Part shown: positions 53,048-62,199 of the stretch, in pieces
Layout of the letters: each line of letters opens with the position of its first letter
How positions within the stretch are numbered: the first letter of the stretch is position 1
Notes under the pieces: model-generated
Told to the model about the DNA's origin: nothing
The model's database searches: none
What the model saw: the letters and a program-made list of their open reading frames with translations, nothing else
Program-made: the position numbers and the translations under genes
NCBI RefSeq assembly: GCF_015767245.1
Contig: NZ_JADOTV010000007.1
Span: forward strand, 132,836 to 196,835
From: Aureivirga sp. CE67
Lineage (GTDB): Bacteria; Bacteroidota; Bacteroidia; Flavobacteriales; Flavobacteriaceae
DNA: 64,000 nucleotides
Direction of reading: 5' to 3'

Positions 53048-54112
53048 ATGAAAAAATTATTAGTAATAGTATTTGTGTTCTTGGCGATGAACACTTTTGC
53101 GCAAGATCCATTTACGGAGGAAGTTCAGAAAATTGCAAATCAGATAGAGCAGGTAAAAAAAGAAGAAAAAGCGAAATTAAAAGACAAAATCAAAAGAATC
53201 AACGCACAAGCAAATGCAGGTGAAATTTCAGATGCTGTTGCTGAAGAATTAAAAATAGCAGAAGCAAAAGAACATGCTGTGATTTTGGAAGAGAAAATAG
53301 CAAAACTTAACGAGGCTTTGCAAAAAGCTATTGAGAAGAAATCTAATTTTAATTCGGAAGAAGCTTTAGCAGAAAATGAAGAGAATGAGGAAAACGAAGA
53401 GAATGAGAATACAAATAACCAAGTATCTATTAAAACGGATATAGACTCTTCTCCAAGATATCGATATTCATTATATCATTATACTAAAGATAAAAATGGT
53501 AAACAAAAAAGAGTAAATTATATTCAGCAAGATCATTTAATTATAGGAATTGGATTGAATAATTTACTTCAAGATAAAAAACTAAGTTCTTTAGAAGATT
53601 CAGATTTTAGAATTTGGGATTCTTATTTTGTAGAATTGGGATATTTAAGAGCTTGGAAACTTTCAAAGTATAAAAAGACTTTTCAAATAAGAACTGGTTT
53701 TTCTTTTACTTGGGATAAGTTGAGAATTAGCGATAATAGATATTTTGTAAGAGAAAATAATCAAACATTTTTGGATAAATATCCATACGAAACAGAGTGT
53801 GTGAAGTTTAATACTTTAAGATTTCAAATTCCAGTGTTTTTGTATTTAGAGCTGAATAAATTCCAGTTGGGATTAGGAACTTATGGATCTTTGAAAATAC
53901 ATGCGAAACAAAAAATAAAATACATCGGAGAAGATGGAAATAAACACAAAGATAAAGTGAAAAACGACTTTAATACTACCAATTTTACTTATGGTTTTCA
54001 AGTTGTATTAGGGATAGATACTTGGAATATTTATGCGAAATATAGTCCTTCGCCATTCTTTAAAAATTCCAATTTATCTCAAGCAGCTGCAGGAATAAGA
54101 TTTGAATTATAG
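53048..54112 (+). CDS. Outer-membrane beta-barrel protein with periplasmic coiled coil
   Basis: 354 residues. The signal peptide (cut after NTFAQ) is followed by a charged coiled coil (residues 22-105) and an acidic NEENEENEEN stretch. The last ~210 residues are alternating beta strands ending in aromatic/Leu (AAAGIRFEL), as in small OmpA/porin-like barrels. It may be both the target and the trigger of the sigma/anti-sigma pair upstream. Last gene of the operon. Confidence 0.75.
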   Translation: MKKLLVIVFVFLAMNTFAQDPFTEEVQKIANQIEQVKKEEKAKLKDKIKRINAQANAGEISDAVAEELKIAEAKEHAVILEEKIAKLNEALQKAIEKKSNFNSEEALAENEENEENEENENTNNQVSIKTDIDSSPRYRYSLYHYTKDKNGKQKRVNYIQQDHLIIGIGLNNLLQDKKLSSLEDSDFRIWDSYFVELGYLRAWKLSKYKKTFQIRTGFSFTWDKLRISDNRYFVRENNQTFLDKYPYETECVKFNTLRFQIPVFLYLELNKFQLGLGTYGSLKIHAKQKIKYIGEDGNKHKDKVKNDFNTTNFTYGFQVVLGIDTWNIYAKYSPSPFFKNSNLSQAAAGIRFEL

Positions 54113-54147
54113 AAAAAAGGTTATCACAATTTGTGGTAACCTTTTTT
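54113..54147 (+). terminator. Terminator after the sigma operon
   Basis: A 16-bp perfect stem (AAAAAAGGTTATCACA with its complement) and a T run; very strong. Confidence 0.93.
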
Positions 54148-54238
54148 AGTTTTTAAAAGATATTCTACTCTCTGAAAAATAAAATAAATATAACGTGTTG
54201 AATGTTAATTTTTTATGTGTTATGTGTTATAATGTGAT

Positions 54239-54268
54239 TTGTAAATGTGAATTTTAATTATATATTTG
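54239..54268 (+). promoter_or_regulatory. Promoter of the DUF805 gene
   Basis: TTG (54239-54241), 19 bases, TATATTTG (54261-54268), exact. It overlaps the 5' end of the longest frame and so fixes the start at the GTG of 54292. Confidence 0.75.
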
Positions 54269-54291
54269 TCAAAAATTTAATATATATAGTT

Positions 54292-54636
54292 GTGAATTGG
54301 TATTTAAAAGTCTTGAAAGAGTATGCAAATTTTAATGGAAGAGCAAGAAGAAAAGAATATTGGATGTTTGTCTTATTTAATTCAATAATTTCAGTCATAC
54401 TTACACTAATTGGTTTTGTTGCTATTGGAAATGATATTATTGGGAATCTTTATAGTTTAGCAGTTTTATTACCTTCATTAGCAGTTGGAGTACGAAGAAT
54501 GCATGACGTAGGAAAAAGCGGATGGTTTATTTTGATTCCTATTTACAATTTGATTTTATTTTGTACAGATGGAGATAGAGGAGAAAATGAGTACGGAGCA
54601 AATCCTAAAGAAGAAGAGACAATAAATTATATTTAA
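54292..54636 (+). CDS. DUF805 membrane protein
   Basis: 114 residues with three membrane spans. NWYLKVLKEYANFNGRARRK and EYWMFVLFN are the family opening, VGVRRMHDVGKSGWFILIPI its central motif, and GENEYGANP its end. The start is GTG at 54292: the frame is open further up to 54247 but a perfect promoter covers that part, and family members begin at MNWY. Function unknown. Confidence 0.9.
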   Translation: MNWYLKVLKEYANFNGRARRKEYWMFVLFNSIISVILTLIGFVAIGNDIIGNLYSLAVLLPSLAVGVRRMHDVGKSGWFILIPIYNLILFCTDGDRGENEYGANPKEEETINYI

Positions 54637-54647
54637 AGTATTTATAG

Positions 54648-54679
54648 AAAGAGGCTAATTTAATTAGCCTCTTTTTTTA
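54648..54679. terminator. Shared terminator between DUF805 and the next gene
   Basis: Stem AAAGAGGCTAATT / AATTAGCCTCTTT (13 bp) with a T run reaching the stop codon of the convergent gene. Confidence 0.88.
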
Positions 54680-54988
54680 TTTGATTAAATCTATTTCTGA
54701 ATCGATAGCTTTTTCTTTCCAGTTTTTCTTTAATAGCTGATAAAAACCATAACATATAGCAATTCCGAAAGGAGTCAATAATAAGCTAATTAAATTTTCA
54801 TTTGTGTTATTAAATATATTTAGAGCAAAAATTTCTATTGCAATTCCTAAAATAATTCCAGTAAGAAATAAACCAATAATATAAGAGAGAACCCCTAAAA
54901 TGGCGAACCCCCATTTACTTTTGTTATATTCTTCAGCAAGTTTGTAATAATATTTCCCAATCCAATAAACAAGTAATAATCCTAACAT
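54677..54988 (-). CDS. Small membrane protein of unknown function
   Basis: 103 residues with two to three membrane spans: LLLVYWIGKYYYKLAEEYNKSKWGF, then IIGLFLTGIILGIAIEIFAL and a weaker LLLTPFGIAICYGFYQLL. The WIGKYYYKLA...WGFAILG motif recurs in many flavobacterial proteins of this size as I recall them, without known function. Single gene. Confidence 0.7.
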   Translation of the reverse strand: MLGLLLVYWIGKYYYKLAEEYNKSKWGFAILGVLSYIIGLFLTGIILGIAIEIFALNIFNNTNENLISLLLTPFGIAICYGFYQLLKKNWKEKAIDSEIDLIK

Positions 54989-55107
54989 TTTTTTGTGTTT
55001 TAGTTAATTTTTTTTGTAAAAATAGGATTTATAATTTATTAAAATATTTTTTTGTAAAAAAATGAAAATGTTGCTAGGATTGTTTGATGTTGATAAATTT
55101 CAGTTTT

Positions 55108-56262
55108 CTACTTAATTATCAATTTACTAGTTGTTTTAAAAGTTTCCGTTTCTAAACTTAAAATATAAATTCCTTTTTCTAAATTAAGATTAAATTCATT
55201 GTATTGGTTTTTCTTACAATTAACTGTTTTTATATGTTTTCCTGTTAAATCAATTATTTTTAAAGTGGCATCTTCAGAAACTTCTCTCAAATCAATTGTA
55301 ATATTTCCGTGGCTTGGATTTGGAAAAACTTTAATATTTCGTTCTGAAAATTCAGGAACAGAAAGTCCAGATTCTTCTATTTGAAGTTTTAAACCAACAG
55401 GTCTATGATCTGAAATTTTTGAATCATATTCTGAAAAACCTCCAGAAAGATAATCATCAATTCTGATTGTTCGGATTTCAGAGTTTGGATGTTCAAATTC
55501 TTCGAAAATTTCGTTTGTAATTAAAATATGATCTAAATGAGAAGGCCAGTTAGGATAAGACCAAACAGAAGCATCTTCCATTGCGATATCCATATCAGCA
55601 AATTTATAATTGGAAGTATCTTCAATAAACATTTGAAAAACATTATTTGCAGGAGCGTCCGTTAAAATATCATTCAAATCTCCAATAACAATTACTCGTT
55701 TTGAATCAAAATTGTTGTCGATATATTCTTTTAAAAGAGAACTTGCTTCGTTTCTTCTATTTTCCTCATCGTTTACATTGTTTTCATTCAAAATTCCGTC
55801 ACCACAACATTTAAAATGATTATTAATCACAATGATCTCTTCTCCATTAAAAGTTAATTCCATCACCGAAGGAGATCTTGGGAAAGGTTTCCAAAAAGGC
55901 GAAGTATCATAGATTTTATAAATTGATTGAATCTCTATTGTGTTTGTATTGTAAACATAAGCAAGTCCACCAGACCACTCATCAGCAATGTGATAATCGT
56001 AATCTGGTAAATTATCAATCATTTCTTTAAAAATAACTTCATCATCTACTTCTTGAATTCCGATAACATCGACATTCAAAGCTTCTATGATTTGACTTAC
56101 TGAATTTATGGTGGTAGTTCCATTTTTTGGAAACCATTCGATATTCCAGGTTACAACTTCAAAAGTTTCATCGTTACCAAAAGTGATATCGCTGAGGTTT
56201 TGAGCAAAAAGAGGTAAACTAAAAAGTATTGCTAAAATTAGGGTTATTTTGTTCTTAAACAT
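55108..56262 (-). CDS. Secreted endonuclease/exonuclease/phosphatase-fold nuclease, T9SS
   Basis: 384 residues. A signal peptide (LPLFAQ) is followed by an EEP domain: VTWNIEWFP (Asn), IGIQEVDDE (catalytic Glu), VINNHFKCCG, VIGDLNDI (Asp/Asn), LDHILI and ISDHRPVGL (the SDH motif). All main metal-binding and catalytic residues are present. The last ~75 residues (VFPNPSHGNITI, DLTGKHIKT, KGIYILSL) are a T9SS type A sorting domain. Likely an extracellular DNase for nutrition or matrix degradation; a phospholipase or phosphatase role is possible. Confidence 0.88.
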   Translation of the reverse strand: MFKNKITLILAILFSLPLFAQNLSDITFGNDETFEVVTWNIEWFPKNGTTTINSVSQIIEALNVDVIGIQEVDDEVIFKEMIDNLPDYDYHIADEWSGGLAYVYNTNTIEIQSIYKIYDTSPFWKPFPRSPSVMELTFNGEEIIVINNHFKCCGDGILNENNVNDEENRRNEASSLLKEYIDNNFDSKRVIVIGDLNDILTDAPANNVFQMFIEDTSNYKFADMDIAMEDASVWSYPNWPSHLDHILITNEIFEEFEHPNSEIRTIRIDDYLSGGFSEYDSKISDHRPVGLKLQIEESGLSVPEFSERNIKVFPNPSHGNITIDLREVSEDATLKIIDLTGKHIKTVNCKKNQYNEFNLNLEKGIYILSLETETFKTTSKLIIK

Positions 56263-56441
56263 TTTGTGAAGTACATTTCGATTGTTTTAAATATTCGATA
56301 AAAGTACTCTTTTGAATTAAATGTTACAAATAACAGGTTTTGGATTTTAATTAAATAGAATAAAGAAGATAAAAGAATAAAACTATAATTTAAGTACAGA
56401 TGATCATATTATTTTTTCAAGCCTAATCTAGGGAAAAAACT

Positions 56442-57383
56442 CTAAACCTCAGTTATTGGAAAATTTAATTCTGATTGTAGTTCTTCTAAATCAATTATAA
56501 AGAAAGTAAAAAGCATTACTTTTTGATCTTTAAAGCTAATTCGATAGTAAGAAAGTTTAGAAAATTCTATTCCGAAAATACGTTTAAATTTAATCTGTTC
56601 TATTTTTTCGATTTCCTTTTTTTGAAATTGAAAAGTTTCATTTTTATAGATGTAAATAATATCATCTTCACGGAAAAACAGCGCTTTATTGGAATCTTCT
56701 AATAGATATTCTAGAGTAAAATAGAATCTTGGAAAACAAACAATAAGACATAAAAAAGAAAGAAGAATCATTTGGTCAAAATATCCATAAAAACGACCTA
56801 TTACTAATAAAATTAAAGGAATGAAAATTTCATATGGAAAATTTTTTATTACTTTCGAAATTTTTGTTTGGTATTTATTTCCTTCTACAAGATGAAGTTT
56901 TTGATTAATCAAATATTTCCAACAGAACGAATTCCATTGATGTCTTAATCCTCCCAAATGCCAATTGATGTCAAATTTCTTCTCTTTTTGTTTCAAATAG
57001 GGTGGAAGCTGAACTTTGCAATGAAGCATAGGAGAATTATTCTTTATTGTTTCATAATAAACTTTTTCAAAAGAAGATTTTCTTATATAAAGAATTTCAA
57101 TAATGGTGAACTTAGACTTGGATTTAAAAAATATAAGATCAATTTCATACAAATCATCATAGATTTTTTCCAAGCTTGGAATAATTTCCTCTAAAGAGAT
57201 TGGTGTTTTTTTTAGATTCTTTACCTTCTTTTCTTTACTATTTAGAGTGGAATCATTCTTATTATATTCACTTAAAATATAAAGACAATTTTCAGAAATA
57301 GAATTCCACGCATGTTTTCTAGCTGTTTCTATTAAAGAATTACTAGCACTTTTTAGCTTATATTGAAAATTATCTTTTGTCAT
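56442..57383 (-). CDS. Unrecognised membrane protein with PH-like tail
   Basis: 313 residues. The polar N-terminal half contains WNSISENCLYIL and WHLGGLRHQWNSFCW; two membrane spans lie near 190-225, followed by a ~75-residue beta-rich segment (DDIIYIYKNETFQFQKKEIE) like a bacterial PH domain. Function unknown. It is at the downstream end of a 7 kb series of small minus-strand genes. Confidence 0.6.
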   Translation of the reverse strand: MTKDNFQYKLKSASNSLIETARKHAWNSISENCLYILSEYNKNDSTLNSKEKKVKNLKKTPISLEEIIPSLEKIYDDLYEIDLIFFKSKSKFTIIEILYIRKSSFEKVYYETIKNNSPMLHCKVQLPPYLKQKEKKFDINWHLGGLRHQWNSFCWKYLINQKLHLVEGNKYQTKISKVIKNFPYEIFIPLILLVIGRFYGYFDQMILLSFLCLIVCFPRFYFTLEYLLEDSNKALFFREDDIIYIYKNETFQFQKKEIEKIEQIKFKRIFGIEFSKLSYYRISFKDQKVMLFTFFIIDLEELQSELNFPITEV

Positions 57384-57392
57384 TAAAATATT

Positions 57393-58331
57393 TTAATTGT
57401 AATCATCTTTATAAAAAGGATTAATTTCAATTATAGTTTTTTCACCTTTTTCAAACCATGTGTATTCCAACAATGTCGCTGTTATATTTGTAATAAAGCT
57501 TTCTTGTACTGAATCTCCTAAAATCCTTTTATCTAAAGCGAAAACAGCTTCTAAAATCAATTTACCATTATTCGAGTAACGTTGGAGAATGTATCGGTTT
57601 TTTGTATAATCCGTTTTGATTAATTCATGATGATACTCTTCTGGAGTCCCTTTATAAGAAGAGAAAAGTAGGGAGTCTATCGAAACTTTAGAAAAATCTT
57701 TAATACTAATATTTCGATGTAAAGCAATAGAGTCTCCTGTTTCTTCTAAGTTTAAATCAATACTTAATTTACTACGTACATCATCATCTGATGAGTCTAA
57801 TTGATTAAAAAATATTCTTTTTTCCTCTAAAATTTGGCAAATATAGTTTAAACAACCATTTTCAATATAATTTTCAAATTTATTTAAGGATATTAAACCC
57901 TTTGAGGAAAATTCATTTCGATTACTGATAGTGCCTAAATAACGATTGTTTTTAGCTTCATAACAGGCAAAAGTTGCTTTGAACTTACTCCATTTATAAA
58001 ATGGAAAATATTTTCCGATATGCTCATTATAATTCGGTTCATTTTTTTCTCTTAGTTCAATAATTCTTTCTCCATGTCCTCTCAAAATAACAGAGCCATC
58101 TTTTAATATAAATTTATAAGTAAGATTTTCATCTCCTGCAAGTGCTCCAAAAAGTACTTCATCATATATAGTAGAATGTATTCTTGTAGAATTATAATTT
58201 TCGTAACTTATTGGACTGAAATTAAAATTATGTAGAATTATAGCAAGAAATATAAATAGTATTATTTGGTATTGTTTTTTCAATTTTTTGAGTTTAATAT
58301 AATTGTTGTTAATAGTTTTTTTTAGGTTCAA
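57393..58331 (-). CDS. Unrecognised membrane-anchored protein
   Basis: 312 residues with one N-terminal membrane span (QIILFIFLAIILHNFNF, ~20-38) and a large extracytoplasmic part with beta strands and two cysteine pairs. Its first 4 bases overlap the stop of the gene before it and it ends 9 bases from the next, so it belongs to an operon. Function unknown. Confidence 0.6.
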   Translation of the reverse strand: MNLKKTINNNYIKLKKLKKQYQIILFIFLAIILHNFNFSPISYENYNSTRIHSTIYDEVLFGALAGDENLTYKFILKDGSVILRGHGERIIELREKNEPNYNEHIGKYFPFYKWSKFKATFACYEAKNNRYLGTISNRNEFSSKGLISLNKFENYIENGCLNYICQILEEKRIFFNQLDSSDDDVRSKLSIDLNLEETGDSIALHRNISIKDFSKVSIDSLLFSSYKGTPEEYHHELIKTDYTKNRYILQRYSNNGKLILEAVFALDKRILGDSVQESFITNITATLLEYTWFEKGEKTIIEINPFYKDDYN

Positions 58332-58594
58332 ATAAAAGAATTAAGCATCATAGATAAAAAAGGAAAGCAAAGGAAGAAAAGTAAATAATCAACTATTTTC
58401 ATCTTTTTCCACCCGATAGCAAAACAAATGATACTTCCAATGAAAATACTTCCTAAAGTAAAGATAGAATTTTCATAAGAAGCTCCCATTGCTCCTGAAT
58501 TATTAGTATGTTCAATATGATTTTGTATTCTAAGAAAATTACTAATCAAAGCGATAATTAGTAAAATAATTCTATAAAATAATAGTTCTTTCAT
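58328..58594 (-). CDS. Small three-span membrane protein
   Basis: 88 residues from the ATG at 58594, with spans near LLFYRIILLIIALISNFL, FTLGSIFIGSIICFAIGW and YLLFFLCFPFLSMML. The frame is open up to 58624, but that would overlap the previous gene by 17 bases. Function unknown; resembles the small membrane proteins next to orphan immunity genes. Confidence 0.6.
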   Translation of the reverse strand: MKELLFYRIILLIIALISNFLRIQNHIEHTNNSGAMGASYENSIFTLGSIFIGSIICFAIGWKKMKIVDYLLFFLCFPFLSMMLNSFI

Positions 58595-58607
58595 GGAAAA
58601 CGAAATA

Positions 58608-58949
58608 CTATTTGTATTCTCCAATTACTTCAATTTTTCCAATAATATTGCTGTTAAATTCTTCTAATTCTTCTGCAGGAACCCAAAGTTCATCATGGAT
58701 TTTTCCTCCAACATTTTCTACTTTAAATTTCTTTAAATATTCAGAATTCACTTCAAATTTTGTGACATAGCCAACACCATAAGCTGGAACATTCCAATCT
58801 CTTGTAATTTGAATTGCATATTCTTCGTTCATTACAGGATAAAAAATTGGCTGTTCTGGAAGTCTTGGAGGAAATCCATCATAATCCATTTCTTTGATTA
58901 AATCTAATTCTTTATCATTTACTGGACGATATAGCGAAGTCGTTTTCAT
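58608..58949 (-). CDS. Small protein of the 'ADP-ribosylation/crystallin J1' annotation group
   Basis: 113 residues, cytoplasmic. TTSLYRPVNDKELDLI, the PPRLPEQPIFYPV stretch, RDWNVPAYGVGYVTKFEV and GGKIHDELWVPAEELEEFN are the marks of a small protein commonly labelled ADP-ribosylation/crystallin J1 in Bacteroidota. The label is historical, and I know of no proven activity. Such genes often sit among orphan immunity genes. It is followed directly by a small membrane protein. Confidence 0.7.
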   Translation of the reverse strand: MKTTSLYRPVNDKELDLIKEMDYDGFPPRLPEQPIFYPVMNEEYAIQITRDWNVPAYGVGYVTKFEVNSEYLKKFKVENVGGKIHDELWVPAEELEEFNSNIIGKIEVIGEYK

Positions 58950-59040
58950 GTTTAATTTTTTATAATTTTAAGACAAAGAAAAGAAATTTATTGTAAAAAT
59001 TAGTTTTGAAACTTAGACTTAAAAAATAAAAAATTAGATA

Positions 59041-59394
59041 TTATTTTTCATAACTCATCACACAAGCACTTAATTCTCCTGAAATAGAACAAAGCATCGG
59101 TGCACGAAGTTTAAAATCAGCGTATTTTTCTTGTTTGAAAGGCATAAAAATAGAATCACGATTCACACCATCTTTTCTACCTTTTTTATAAACCATAATA
59201 GTTCGGTTGTTTTTAGGAAGATTTGCGTTTTTTACAAGTTCAACAAAAGCCGCTACATCTTCAATTTGATCAATATAATAAATGATTATTTCAAAGTTTT
59301 CTGGAGTAGTTTCTATTCCTAAATCAATATCTTCAGGGAAGTTATAAGTGTTTATTTTGTTGAATTTATCAAGTTTTAATTTGTGAATTTCCAT
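59041..59394 (-). CDS. Conserved small protein of unknown function
   Basis: 117 residues, no signal or membrane span. LDKFNKINTYNFPEDIDLGI, the ENFEIIIYYIDQIEDVAAFV segment, RTIMVYKKGRKDGVNRDSI and LRAPMLCSISGELSACVMS are patterns I recall from many flavobacterial proteins. The regular alpha/beta pattern suggests a small cytosolic fold. Function unknown. Confidence 0.65.
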   Translation of the reverse strand: MEIHKLKLDKFNKINTYNFPEDIDLGIETTPENFEIIIYYIDQIEDVAAFVELVKNANLPKNNRTIMVYKKGRKDGVNRDSIFMPFKQEKYADFKLRAPMLCSISGELSACVMSYEK

Positions 59395-59474
59395 TTTTTT
59401 GATTGGTTGATTTTTGTAAAATTAATCGAATTATAGCAATAAGACAAGAACCAACGAAAGGAGTAAAGAACTAT

Positions 59475-60125
59475 TTAGGTAGTTTTTTGTTTTAAAGCTT
59501 TGTTTTTATCTACTTTTCGAATCCAATAAGTAATGATAAAACTACCAATAATTCCAGGAATAAACCAACCGATAATTCCAGAAAAAAACTGATTTACAAC
59601 AATAAAAGCTGTACTTGCAGAAATATATCCACCAATCATTTTTCCTAAATGCATTTTTAACCAACCTTTTTGAAGTCGTTCTGGATTTTGGTATAAAATT
59701 AAATCTCTTACAGAAAAAATAATTCCAAGAATTGCGAATACAGTCAACACGATATTTATGGTTTTTGTCAATAAAATAGGAAGAGAAATCATTAAAATAG
59801 CAGTAACCAACATAGTTGTAGAAATCCATTTGTCAATTTTTAAACTAAAGTTTTTTTGTTTAAAATTCAAAGCTCTTTTTCCTGAAACGACAAAATATAA
59901 ACTGAAAATTCCAATAGCAAATAAAAATGTGTTTTCATGATTTGGTAAAACAGAAATCAACATGGCTGAAATACCACAAAACATCATGGAATAATAAAAT
60001 ATTAGTCCCGATTTTTGATGTAATTTATTTCCTTTTTTAGCAAGAATAGAAACTAAACCTGAGACTAAAGCAATTCCACCTAAAAATGCGTGGATGAATA
60101 TCAAAATTTGTATTGTCTTTTCCAT
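59475..60125 (-). CDS. Multispan membrane protein, DUF2306-like
   Basis: 216 residues with about seven membrane spans. FIHAFLGGIALVSGLVSIL, KKGNKLHQKSGLIFYYSMM and LQKGWLKMHLGKMIGGYIS, with histidines near the membrane faces, resemble DUF2306-type predicted membrane proteins. The histidines could bind heme or metal, but this is speculation. Confidence 0.65.
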   Translation of the reverse strand: MEKTIQILIFIHAFLGGIALVSGLVSILAKKGNKLHQKSGLIFYYSMMFCGISAMLISVLPNHENTFLFAIGIFSLYFVVSGKRALNFKQKNFSLKIDKWISTTMLVTAILMISLPILLTKTINIVLTVFAILGIIFSVRDLILYQNPERLQKGWLKMHLGKMIGGYISASTAFIVVNQFFSGIIGWFIPGIIGSFIITYWIRKVDKNKALKQKTT

Positions 60126-60260
60126 TTGAATCTGTTTTACAATTCAAAAATTCAATATTAAATTCAAAAAAGATATTTTAATTTACCCAATTGTTATTTT
60201 TTAATGATGAGTTGTGTAAAATAAAAAAAGCACATCTGAAAAAGAGATATGCTTTGTGGA

Positions 60261-60686
60261 TTATTTTAAAATTCCGATTATTTCGTGATTTAAAATACTA
60301 CCACCTTTTAGAAAGATAATTTCAAGAGGAAATAAAAATATTATAATTAATGGTATGAAAATAGCTAAAGGGTAGAGTATTATTTTGTGGATTTTTATGT
60401 GTTTGAACCTTTTTTTTAATTTGTGTATTCTTTTCTTTTTAATATAAATTCTTTCTACATTCTTAGAAATCAGAAAAAAAATAATTGCGATTGAAATTGC
60501 AAAGGAATATCCAGCAATTTTAAAATTCTCCTTGAAAAATGTATGATCTAAAAAAACGAGAACAGGTATAAGAATTACAGTTGTATAACATAAATATACG
60601 AAGGTTATATACTTTGTGATAAAATGTTCTGGGTTAGATAGTTTCTTTTTATAATCTTCAAAAAGTTTAGCGAAAATAAAGTTCAT
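60261..60686 (-). CDS. Small membrane protein of unknown function
   Basis: 141 residues with three spans (FVYLCYTTVILIPVLVFL, YSFAISIAIIFFLIS and IILYPLAIFIPLIIIFLF), separated by a very basic loop (KKKRIHKLKKRFKHIKIHK). No family recognised. Part of the minus-strand island. Confidence 0.55.
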   Translation of the reverse strand: MNFIFAKLFEDYKKKLSNPEHFITKYITFVYLCYTTVILIPVLVFLDHTFFKENFKIAGYSFAISIAIIFFLISKNVERIYIKKKRIHKLKKRFKHIKIHKIILYPLAIFIPLIIIFLFPLEIIFLKGGSILNHEIIGILK

Positions 60687-60721
60687 TTAATTGTTATTGT
60701 TTTACTTGACTAAAATTATAT

Positions 60722-60838
60722 TTACACCAAAAAAGATTTAATTTTTTGATCAACTTCAAAATACCAAGTAGAAGTTCCCCAAGAAGAATATTCATCTCCA
60801 CGAATTTCATTCCATTTTCTTTTGTAATATTTATTCAT
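60722..60838 (-). pseudogene. Truncated small gene coupled to the lipocalin-like lipoprotein
   Basis: 38 codons: MNKYYKRKWNEIRGDEYSSW then GTSTWYFEVDQ, ending KIKSFLV and TAA. The beginning looks like the N-terminus of a family of ~100-residue Bacteroidota proteins (YYKRxWNExRGDxYxxWGTSxWYFE, continuing RQIEVY), but the frame closes where that domain should continue, so it is probably a decayed gene. Its ATG overlaps the stop of the preceding gene (ATGAATAA). Confidence 0.55.
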
Positions 60839-61211
60839 TTTTAAGCGTTTTTATTCTTATAGCTTCAGCAGTTTTATACTGATCTGTTACAATAAATTCT
60901 TTTTTAGTGAGCTTCAGAACTTCAAATTTTTCCCATTTTTCTTTAGTGTAATTAAAGATTTTCAGTTCTTTAGTTTTCGGGGCAAACTCCCATTTTCCTT
61001 TTATAGAATCTGAATTCTGATTAGTGCTCAAAACTGTTTTATCATTATAGAAGATTAGAGTTTTATAGCCTTTTTCTATTTTACCATTACTATGAATTAC
61101 TTTCTCAATTTTCCAGCTACCAATGATTTTATTTTCCATTTTCATAGAAGCACAAGAGAATAATAACATCATTATTCCAATAAAAAAGGAAGTTTTTATA
61201 AATTTTTTCAA
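60831..61211 (-). CDS. Lipocalin-like lipoprotein
   Basis: 126 residues. The lipoprotein signal ends LLFSCAS (C20). ENKIIGSWKIEKVIHSNGKI, the YKTLIFYNDKTVLST segment and SIKGKWEFAPKTKELKIFN are the strand pattern of bacterial lipocalin-like domains, which bind hydrophobic ligands in the outer membrane. It overlaps the gene before it by 4 bases. Confidence 0.72.
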   Translation of the reverse strand: MKKFIKTSFFIGIMMLLFSCASMKMENKIIGSWKIEKVIHSNGKIEKGYKTLIFYNDKTVLSTNQNSDSIKGKWEFAPKTKELKIFNYTKEKWEKFEVLKLTKKEFIVTDQYKTAEAIRIKTLKNE

Positions 61212-61603
61212 AATATATTAGTTGTTAAAATTGTTTTATTTTTAAAGTGAATCATTTTGGTTATTAATGGAGATATTAAAATTATACTAAAAGTATAGTA
61301 GCTATGAGTATAGAAATTCCATGATAAAAAAATGAATAAATCTGGAAGGATTAATAGAAAATATATGATAATACCTAAAATTTGAAATTTTGGGTTTATA
61401 GATTTTCTATTTTGAAAATTTTTTATAGATTGAATTAACATGAATAAAATAACTCCAGTGATTCCAATATTTAATAATAATCTCGTTACTGTTAATTCTT
61501 GGTAAAATGGAGTAGATAAATTTCCATTATTTCGTAACCAATAAAAAAAAGGTATTAGTAGTAATGTGATAATTTCGATAATAATAAAAAGTTTCTTTTT
61601 CAT
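61208..61603 (-). CDS. Four-span membrane protein of unknown function
   Basis: 131 residues with four hydrophobic spans (LFIIIEIITLLLIPFFYWL, LLLNIGITGVILFMLIQSI, FQILGIIIYFLLILPDLFIFLS and YTFSIILISPLITKM). The stop overlaps the start of the lipocalin-like gene, so the two are translated together. No family recognised. Confidence 0.6.
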   Translation of the reverse strand: MKKKLFIIIEIITLLLIPFFYWLRNNGNLSTPFYQELTVTRLLLNIGITGVILFMLIQSIKNFQNRKSINPKFQILGIIIYFLLILPDLFIFLSWNFYTHSYYTFSIILISPLITKMIHFKNKTILTTNIF

Positions 61604-61623
61604 TCAATAATTAATTTAATTTC

Positions 61624-62148
61624 CTACTTCCAAATAACTTTTCCACATTTAGATACTATTATTTCAGTTTTTGGTTCTTTGTATGTTTCAATTAAAGTGT
61701 TTTTAAAATTTTCCCATTTTTCATCGACTTGTTCACAAGGAATTTTTGCTACAATGATTGATTTTTTTCCTAATAAAAATATGGAAGGAACTATTTTTAT
61801 TCCGATTTCCTCTCCTTTTTTTATTTTACTACATGATCTTGGAAAACAATTTATTAAAATGTCTTTAGCTTGTTTGCATAATTCTTCGTTTTCAAAATCA
61901 TATTTTTCGATGTTAATTCTAGAATATGTTGTTTGTCCGTAAATGTTTTTATGACTTTTTTTAGCTTTTAAACTTAGTTTTTCAATAGAACTTGATAAAT
62001 TTTTAGAATCAATATTATAAAAATCTTTTGCTTTAGAATTTATAGTAAAACTATGTTTCATTTTTTTTGAAAAAGTTTTTAAGGAAATGGAATCCTTAGA
62101 GTTTTGAAAACTGAAAATAAATAAAAGAATATAATATAATGGTTTCAT
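61624..62148 (-). CDS. Secreted small protein of unknown function
   Basis: 174 residues with an N-terminal hydrophobic signal (YYILLFIFSFQ). The body is basic with an NCFPRSCSKIKKG cysteine pair and further cysteines near the end (IPCEQ, VSKCG), probably disulfides. No family recognised. Confidence 0.55.
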   Translation of the reverse strand: MKPLYYILLFIFSFQNSKDSISLKTFSKKMKHSFTINSKAKDFYNIDSKNLSSSIEKLSLKAKKSHKNIYGQTTYSRINIEKYDFENEELCKQAKDILINCFPRSCSKIKKGEEIGIKIVPSIFLLGKKSIIVAKIPCEQVDEKWENFKNTLIETYKEPKTEIIVSKCGKVIWK

Positions 62149-62199
62149 AGGCTGTTTCTGTTTTAATTTTTGAATTCAAATTGATAAAAGAAAAATTAT

